Source: Campanula takesimana (Eukaryota > Streptophyta > Magnoliopsida > Asterales > Campanulaceae). From it: a stretch of DNA of 64,000 bases. The notes below the pieces were generated by a model. The model was not told where the DNA came from, ran no database searches, and was given only the letters and a program-made list of their open reading frames with translations. Positions 57,936 to 64,000 of this stretch are shown here, in pieces (within the stretch, counting starts at the first letter, position 1; each line of letters begins with the position of its first letter). The translations under genes were made by a program, and so were the position numbers. The DNA lies in contig JAOWBW010001478.1 of the NCBI GenBank assembly GCA_026119855.1, forward strand, positions 62,001-126,000. The letters run 5' to 3'.

Positions 57936-60900
57936 TTGCACTAGGCCCAATCAACGTGTATCTAATACCCATTGAGTAGTTATGATCTCCATCATAATTG
58001 CAAGCATGCTTATGTAAGATGATTATCCTTGTTATCATCATATGGTACTTTGCATATTTAGACATCTCCTATCTTTGACGATTTCTCGAAAAAGATAGAA
58101 ACGTCCAAGTATATGTTTAGATAACACATTAGCCCCTTAGATTGTGCAAAACCAATTTCTAGTTTACTAATTGTTATCTTATTCAAACAATTTTCTAGTT
58201 GCATCCCATGCGACTAGATACTCAACCTTTTGTAGAATAGTAATGGTATACTTAGAACTCTTCTAACACCATTATTAAACTTAGACATGTATTTATACTG
58301 CAATATTTATCTTTGATGGTTTGTAAGAATGCATCTTTGTAACTATTTACAGGATCATCTTATATTCCATCAAAGATAAAAAAATGCATCCTTTAGTTCT
58401 TCTAAAGTACTTAAGGATGTTTCTTAACTAGTGACTTTCACTAGGATCCGATTGGTATTATCTCATCATACTCCAAGTATATGAGACATCCGGTCTTAGT
58501 ATATTAACATGGCTTACATGATAGATCCAATTGCCGAAGCATATGGAATCCTAATCATGTACTCTTTGCTCATCAGTCTTCCAGTAAGACTAAATCTTGC
58601 AAAGATTAATGCCATTAGACTTTTGCAAGTGACCTCTCCAAAAGTCTTGCATAGTGAACCTTTCACTATATTGTCAATATTAGTACTTTGACTTTAACCA
58701 ATCAACCTTTTAGATTTATCTCCATAAATCAGTCCAAGGATGTAGGCGGCTTCATCCAAGTCTTTCATTTAGAAACTCTTTCAAAATGATTTATATATAA
58801 ACCATATATATATTAGACTATGAATAAAATTATGCTCCCACTAAATTTATTGTAATCACAAGTCTCATCCTTGATGAATTTCAAACTCTTTGAATACTTC
58901 ATCAAAATGAAATTTCACTCCAAGTAGTTTGCTTCAATCCATCTCATGGATTTCTGCAACTTGCATATTTTATTAGAATTTTATAGATCAAAACTTTTAG
59001 GTTGTATCAAACACATCCTAAAATATGTTCCTGTTAAGGAATGCTATTTTGATATCCATTTGTCATATTTCATATTCAAAATATGAGGTCATGACAATAA
59101 GAATTCTAATAATATTAAGCATGACTACAGGTGATAAAGTTTCATCATAATCGACATTATGAATTTAAATTTTCTCAATTAGTCTTACTTAATCAATATA
59201 CACTTTTAGATTTTATGACTCCAAGTCATTGATCTAAATTCGGAGCGGACTTTTCATCTTGATAGGTAATAGGTCAATCATTCGCAATGATATATTCCTA
59301 ATTACTTTCTATTACGAGAAATCAATATTTCTTGTTATAGATAGTATCCTATCAGTTATGCAAATTTCTTGTGTATACTTGAACGAATTCCACAACTCCT
59401 TGTGAATATTTGTTCAACTTCCATCTTAGGTTCTATGTCATCTTATGGGTCTCGAACTCTTCGAGATACATTTTACTCCCACTAGTTCTTTAGAGATAAA
59501 CGATTTATCTAGAATGTACTATTTAGAGCAAAAAATGATTTGTACTCTAAAGGGTGTAAAATCAATATCATTAAGATATCCCATGGAATTACATTTATAA
59601 GATTTAGGTGTGATTTTGTCCCAGACAACACTTTTCTCAAAAGCATCACATCACAAATCTTTATGAAAGACAAACCAAGTTTTTTTTTCATTCCATATCT
59701 CATATGGCATCAGTCGAACCTCCTTGGATGAAACTCAAGTTAGTGTAAGCGCAGCTGTTTCCAGCACATAATCTAGAAGGATAACTAAAGATCAGTTTGA
59801 CTTATTATGAGACGAAAAATTGTGTTTTACAGACAATCTGTAAATTTCTGGAACATCATCCGTACGGCTACTGTTTCCAGATTCTGTTTTTCTTAAATTG
59901 CAGACTTTCTGCAGAATTCTCATCGAGTCCAAGGCTCAAATATTCATTACTTTGATCTAATCAGAGTACATCAATACTTTTGCCCTGAGGTGTTAAAATC
60001 CTTTCTAGCATTGTTACTTTAATAAACTACATACATCAAAATGTATAAGTTCAAAAGAGTACTTCCTCTTACTACTATTAGTAAAAGATGTCTTGATCAA
60101 TTTCTAAGATTCACATCTATCACATGATTCGAAATCATATGAATTTAAAAGTCCGTCCCATGGAATTTTAGATATGTGTTTCTTATCATTTGATATAGAT
60201 ATTAATGCTTTTTAAGAATGTAACGATTACATCTTTATATTCAGATTTCCATTATTTACGTTATGCTCATTATTTTGTTCTTCCAAGATAAGGATATTAA
60301 GTCTCATTATATGATTAGCAATACAATAAGGCAAATCATATTTAATGGAACACTTTCTTATTCGAAATAAGAAATGTCCATAATCTTCTAATGAAGAAAC
60401 CAAAATAATATTTCTACTTAAAATAAGAACATAGCACCATTTGTTTAAAACAAATATGAACTTATTAGGTAAAGACACTTCGTAAGTTCCTATGATTAAT
60501 GTTGCAACCATTGCATCATTATTGCCACATAGGTTAATCTTTACCCTTACAAGTAGAAATTTTAACATAAATACTTGAAGTGGTAGTCCAACTACCCTTC
60601 CTTTTTGATCTTTTAATTCAAATTGTAATTTCACCAACGGTCAATCCTATTGCCAAGGTACAAATTACATTATTTGGATTTTAGGTTTTGCCACAAATAT
60701 TTCCTTTTAGGCTTGACAACTTTTGTCTTGCCTTTATCTTAAATCCTTGTCCTTATTAACCTTTAGAGTTTGAGAATGTTTCCATTTGATATTAAGACAT
60801 AGCACTTTAAACATCGAATGTCGCTTATGAATTAATATCAAATCCGTTGTTAGTTCCAAGCTAACTTGATTGTCAAGCCAACTAAGGTAATTAATATGTC

Positions 60901-61000
60901 TCTCCATGTTCAAAACATGAGAACTTATTAATATACCTTTCATTCATCAGATGAATTTTAGATTCTTAATCAATTTCAAACTTTATTTGCCTTTCTTGCT
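57936..61000 (-). pseudogene. strongly decayed copia gag-pol
   Basis: Recognisable fragments on the - strand: Gag (QVSLELTTDLIL, 60734-60943); protease/pre-integrase (GTYEVSLPNKFIFVLNKWCY, 60227-60637); integrase C-terminal region (PYEIW near 59690, then LRKVLSGTKSH); RT (DETLSPVVMLNIIRIL near 59150, then MDIKIAFLN). Stops and frameshifts occur every few dozen codons. Many changes are toward A and T. Confidence 0.78.
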
Positions 61001-62240
61001 TGTATGAACGCTTTCTACGTGATTGCTTATCAAATAAGCATCCATGTGTTTCAGATACTTCTAAAGTTCCAAACATATGGTAGCAAGTCATAAGACAATT
61101 GACATCTATAGAATCATCCACATGTTTCTAATAAATGTCTTTGTCCATCCTTAAGCATTAGGTTTCTTAGGAATATGATTTATTAAGAATTCATAACTTC
61201 CGATCTTGCTTTAGAACAATTCTTAAGCTCATGACTAGGTCATGGAAGTTAATCTTATTCTTCTTAAAGTGGGGTCAATCGCAGTAATTATACATGATTA
61301 TAGTTTAAGACATTCTACGAAATATGCAAATAAATATACACATATATTTCATACCATTATCATTTAGAGACATTTAATGTATTTCATAATATTCCCACTA
61401 AATTATACACCTTCAAATACAACAATTGTATAATATAATTTAAGTGGGCTAAGATCCATATTTCACCTAACTTTGAGTCGGCTAGGGCACGACTGCTCAA
61501 AATAGGTTATTTAGGTAGATAACTTTTTATCAATCACATCATATGTGACTCTTAGATCTTTTATGAGATTGTTAAACATCTTATGTCAAACATGTTTTAA
61601 TCTCATCTGTGCCTTAGGCCCAAAACTGTTTTGATAACCCAATTAAGTCAAACCATTTTAAACGTATAGGAAACTCTGATTCACTCATCTTGCTCATAAA
61701 TGAATATAATTAATGCGCCTACGCTAGGGCGTAACCCACATAAAACTACCCATGTACTCACAAGTGTTTTAATCATAGATTGGCACTTAACTTAAGTTTT
61801 AAGAAGGTTTATTTGCTTAGAGATATGCATCATATATTTAATTATGTCAAACATAATATAATATAGTCTTTGCATAATGATGTTAACTAATCCAATTAAT
61901 TAACAGAAGCAAAATCTTGTGATTTAATTATGAAGCAACATAATGGGGACGGAATCTAAATGATCTGTAAACAATTTACACATTGGATATTTCATTCGCA
62001 TTCTCAGAAATAAGGCGTAAGCCTTCCATTGGTCCATGCAATGTGTTGGGTATGCTTATTATAAACCACTCCTATTACCTAGATTTGATTGATCCCATAA
62101 CCTAATTTTATCTTTTGTGGGCTTTAGGATATATTGTAAGAAGTGTTAAACTTCATTTTTAGAATAGTCCACTGTGATAGTATAGGCTTTAGATTGATAG
62201 GCTGAAAATTTTCTAAGTCTGGAATTTTAGTGGTCAAGAC

Positions 62241-62410
62241 CTTGACCGTGAATTCACTTGACCACGGTAGACAACCTGACCGTGGAAGACCACTTGACCG
62301 TGAATCACTTGACCGGAAGTCAGTGACTGTGAGCTTTGTGGCATTCCTTGACAAGTCACATTTGACCCCTCGACCGCAAGCCACTCGACCGTGAGGCCTT
62401 GACCGCAAAT
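62241..62410. promoter_or_regulatory. TTGACC (W-box core) array in U3
   Basis: At least six TTGACC words (first at 62242) plus CTGACCG and CTCGACCG variants in 170 bases, most followed by G, as CTTGACCGTGA or CTTGACCGCAA. TTGAC[C/T] is the core bound by WRKY factors. Confidence 0.6.
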
Positions 62411-63334
62411 GAAGAAGTTGTCCAAGAAACCCAAGTCTGTTCAAACTTAACCATGGTCAAACTATGGTTAGTTTAGAACGTTGCAGAACTTGGATCCCAA
62501 GTAATTCAAATTTGAATTTATCTAAGTGGGACCACCTCTTATCTGCAAAAAGGGACAAACTCAGATTGAGCTCCAATCAGAATTCAACAACTCATTGTCC
62601 TTCAACTTGGAGCCAAGTAAATCCAACAGCTATTTTCTCATTCAAGGCTATAAATAGCCCTTAAGTTCTTCATTGAAAAAATGCAGAGATTTAAAAAGAG
62701 AGAAATTGCTGTTGAAATACTTGGTGATTGAAGATCATACACAAGATTTCCAGAATCCTTTGAATCTTCAAAGAACTCACCTTCAAACCTTCAAAGATCT
62801 CCAGCAACATTCAAGTCATCTTAAGCCTTGTAACACTTAAGATTCATTAGGCTCTACAATCACTTAGATTTTAAAGAGCTTCTGATTCTTACACACACAC
62901 TCACCCCAATTGATCAATCACATAGATTGAATCAAAAGGGATACACTGGTCTAAGTCTAGGATTTATTCTTCATAGAAAGTAGGTGTTGATTCAAAGCTT
63001 CATCTCTGTAATCTGTACACTCAAGAATCAATATATACCTCCATTCAAAATCCAAGACTGACCATCTTGGTAAAGGACGTAGATCTTTTAACAGATCGAA
63101 CCTTTCCAAATACTTGTGTCATTTTACTTTCTGCAAATTTACTTTCAAGTATTGTTCATCTTGTTCTTATTGTTCATATTAATTTTGTTTGTCGTTTAGT
63201 GTTTGATCCTTCAGATATTCAAACGTATTGTGAATTGTGTTTGTTTGTTCTCCACATTGCCTAAGTTAAAATCTGACTAACTTATCTTTTGCCAAAAACT
63301 TCTAAGACAACAACTTTCAATCTCTCAACCATCT

Positions 63335-63510
63335 GACCGCAAATCTCTGACCGCACATCCTTGACCGCATCTTTCTTGACCAGAACTACCTGACCGTGAG
63401 AAAGAATTAACTTAGAGATTTTCATCAAAACAACCTTACCTTATTTCTATCGAAAACTTCCGCTGTGCATATTACATCTTGACCGCACGGTTTATTACTT
63501 GACCGCAAAA
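63335..63510. promoter_or_regulatory. second TTGACC array in U5
   Basis: Four TTGACC and three CTGACCG words, with the same CTTGACCGCA context as in U3, inside transcribed U5. Confidence 0.55.
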
Positions 63511-63625
63511 CTCAAGATTGTAAGCACTTGGTTGAATTTTGAAAAAGGGTTGAAATTTTAAGTAGGCTATTCACCCCCCCCTCTAGCCTCCTTTCATACC
63601 CTTGTTGTGTCTTTGGACCAACAAG

Positions 63626-63637
63626 TGGTATCAGAGC
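63626..63637 (+). promoter_or_regulatory. primer binding site (tRNA-iMet)
   Basis: TGGTATCAGAGC two bases after the LTR end. Confidence 0.92.
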
Positions 63638-63694
63638 AAACACCTTTATAAAACTTCTGTTTTTCAAGCTTAACAGCTTGGGTGCCGATTCAAA

Positions 63695-64000
63695 ATGGCA
63701 AGTCAGAAAACTATGGCAACGGTTAACTTCACTCACGTTCCAGCGTTCGACGAAGATAATTTTGACGTATGGAAGCACATCATTCTAACTCAGTTCTACT
63801 CCATGGACGAGCAACTTGATGATTGTCTTACCATTGGACCATACTTCCCAATGAAAGCTAATCCGGATCCAGAAACCAATGGTGCAAATCCGACTATCAA
63901 GAAACCAAAAGCTGAATGGACCGATGAAGAGAAAAGACTGGTTGGAATGGATGTGAAAGCAAAAAGCATACTTCTATGTACCTTGAGTACGTCACAGCGT
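63695..64000 (+). CDS. copia Gag N-terminus, runs off the window
   Basis: ATG at 63695, 58 bases after the PBS, opens a frame of 102 codons without stop to the window end: MASQKTMATVNFTHVPAFDE, then NFDVWKHIILTQFYSMDEQL and EWTDEEKRLVGMDVKAKSIL. The N-terminal pattern of a short lead, DEDNFDVWK and a W-T-D-E-E segment before an Ala-Lys-rich helix matches Gag of SIRE/Maximus-type copia elements. The remainder lies outside, so I cannot say if the element is intact. Confidence 0.85.
   Translation, partial: MASQKTMATVNFTHVPAFDEDNFDVWKHIILTQFYSMDEQLDDCLTIGPYFPMKANPDPETNGANPTIKKPKAEWTDEEKRLVGMDVKAKSILLCTLSTSQR

Larger units (their letters stand above)
56541..62043 (-). mobile_element. copia element lacking its 5' end, LTR copy D
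   Basis: The 3' LTR is 56541-57926 (+ strand TGTTGGGTTTTG to ATATCCAACA), preceded on the - strand by the polypurine tract CAAGTGGGAGAT (57927-57938). Internal sequence continues to 62043, where a SIRE-like LTR starts; the 5' LTR is missing. Relics of gag and pol are in 57936-61000, and leader homology to element C is at 61440-61870. Confidence 0.8.
62044..63623 (+). mobile_element. 5' LTR of SIRE-like copia element
   Basis: About 1580 bp from TGTTGGGTATGC to TTTGGACCAACA. Immediately after lies PBS TGGTATCAGAGC (63626-63637). U3 has a TTGACC array, then a TATA box CTATAAATAG (62648-62657). The U5 end has TATTCACCCCCCCCTCTAGC (63568), a stretch common in SIRE/Maximus-type LTRs. The left end is chosen from the TGTTGG...CCAACA pairing. 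Confidence 0.78.

Noticed and set aside
63626..63637. tRNA-Met-like words (TGGTATCAGAGC here and at 2752, 13757, 23157, 55204)
   Set aside because: They are only the 12-base primer binding sites next to LTRs. No cloverleaf follows, so they are not tRNA genes.

Overview
This is nuclear DNA of a flowering plant, almost certainly a eudicot. It holds intron-rich plant genes, Stowaway-type MITEs beginning CTCCCTCCGTCCC, Ty3/gypsy elements of the chromodomain (Tekay/Del-like) type, Ty1/copia elements primed by initiator tRNA-Met, long-TIR Mutator-like elements, a hAT MITE and a TRIM. I cannot name the species. Only two host protein genes are visible. They converge near 35-36.5 kb: an annexin D3-like gene on the + strand (31937-35055, six exons) and an ArfGAP plus C2-domain gene of the AGD11/12/13 type on the - strand (36465-45266, eight exons). 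Nearly everything else is mobile DNA.

Layout. 1-4550: 5' part of a gypsy element on the - strand with an open gag-pol frame and a truncated LTR. 4555-6300: 3' end of a copia element with its LTR. 6301-7880: unassigned DNA and nested MITEs. 7886-15862: complete gypsy element with target-site duplication (TSD) GCACG, lacking reverse transcriptase and RNase H. 15879-21570: MITEs, a solo LTR (16504-17447) and AT-rich filler. 21574-24229: a deletion-derived copia element, a TRIM and a hAT MITE, each with its TSD. 24923-26474: a run of MITEs. 26561-30397: a rearranged copia element with a solo LTR inside and a partial tandem repeat. 30849-31723: MITEs. 31937-45266: the two genes, whose introns hold MITEs, a Pack-MULE and a solo LTR. 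45496-45779: a small MULE upstream of the ArfGAP gene. 45844-50679: complete but dead copia element. 51813-52814: a long-TIR MULE. 53519-62043: two related copia elements in opposite orientation. 62044-64000: start of a SIRE-like copia element with an open gag frame.

The most unusual signal is a recurring short module in the LTRs. Many LTRs from unrelated families carry 2-4 copies of a GC-rich palindrome; where a TATA-like box is visible, the module lies about 80-200 bases before it. The palindrome differs between LTRs of one copia family, which share their flanks, while the same palindrome recurs in unrelated families. This looks like an exchangeable promoter cassette. The SIRE-like LTR instead carries an array of TTGACC (W-box core) motifs, and one copia leader carries GCACGTGC (G-box) motifs.

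The annexin gene has good splice sites but a one-base loss in exon 4, so it is either a very young pseudogene or a sequencing error. The ArfGAP gene reads intact despite a 4.9-kb intron filled with transposons.
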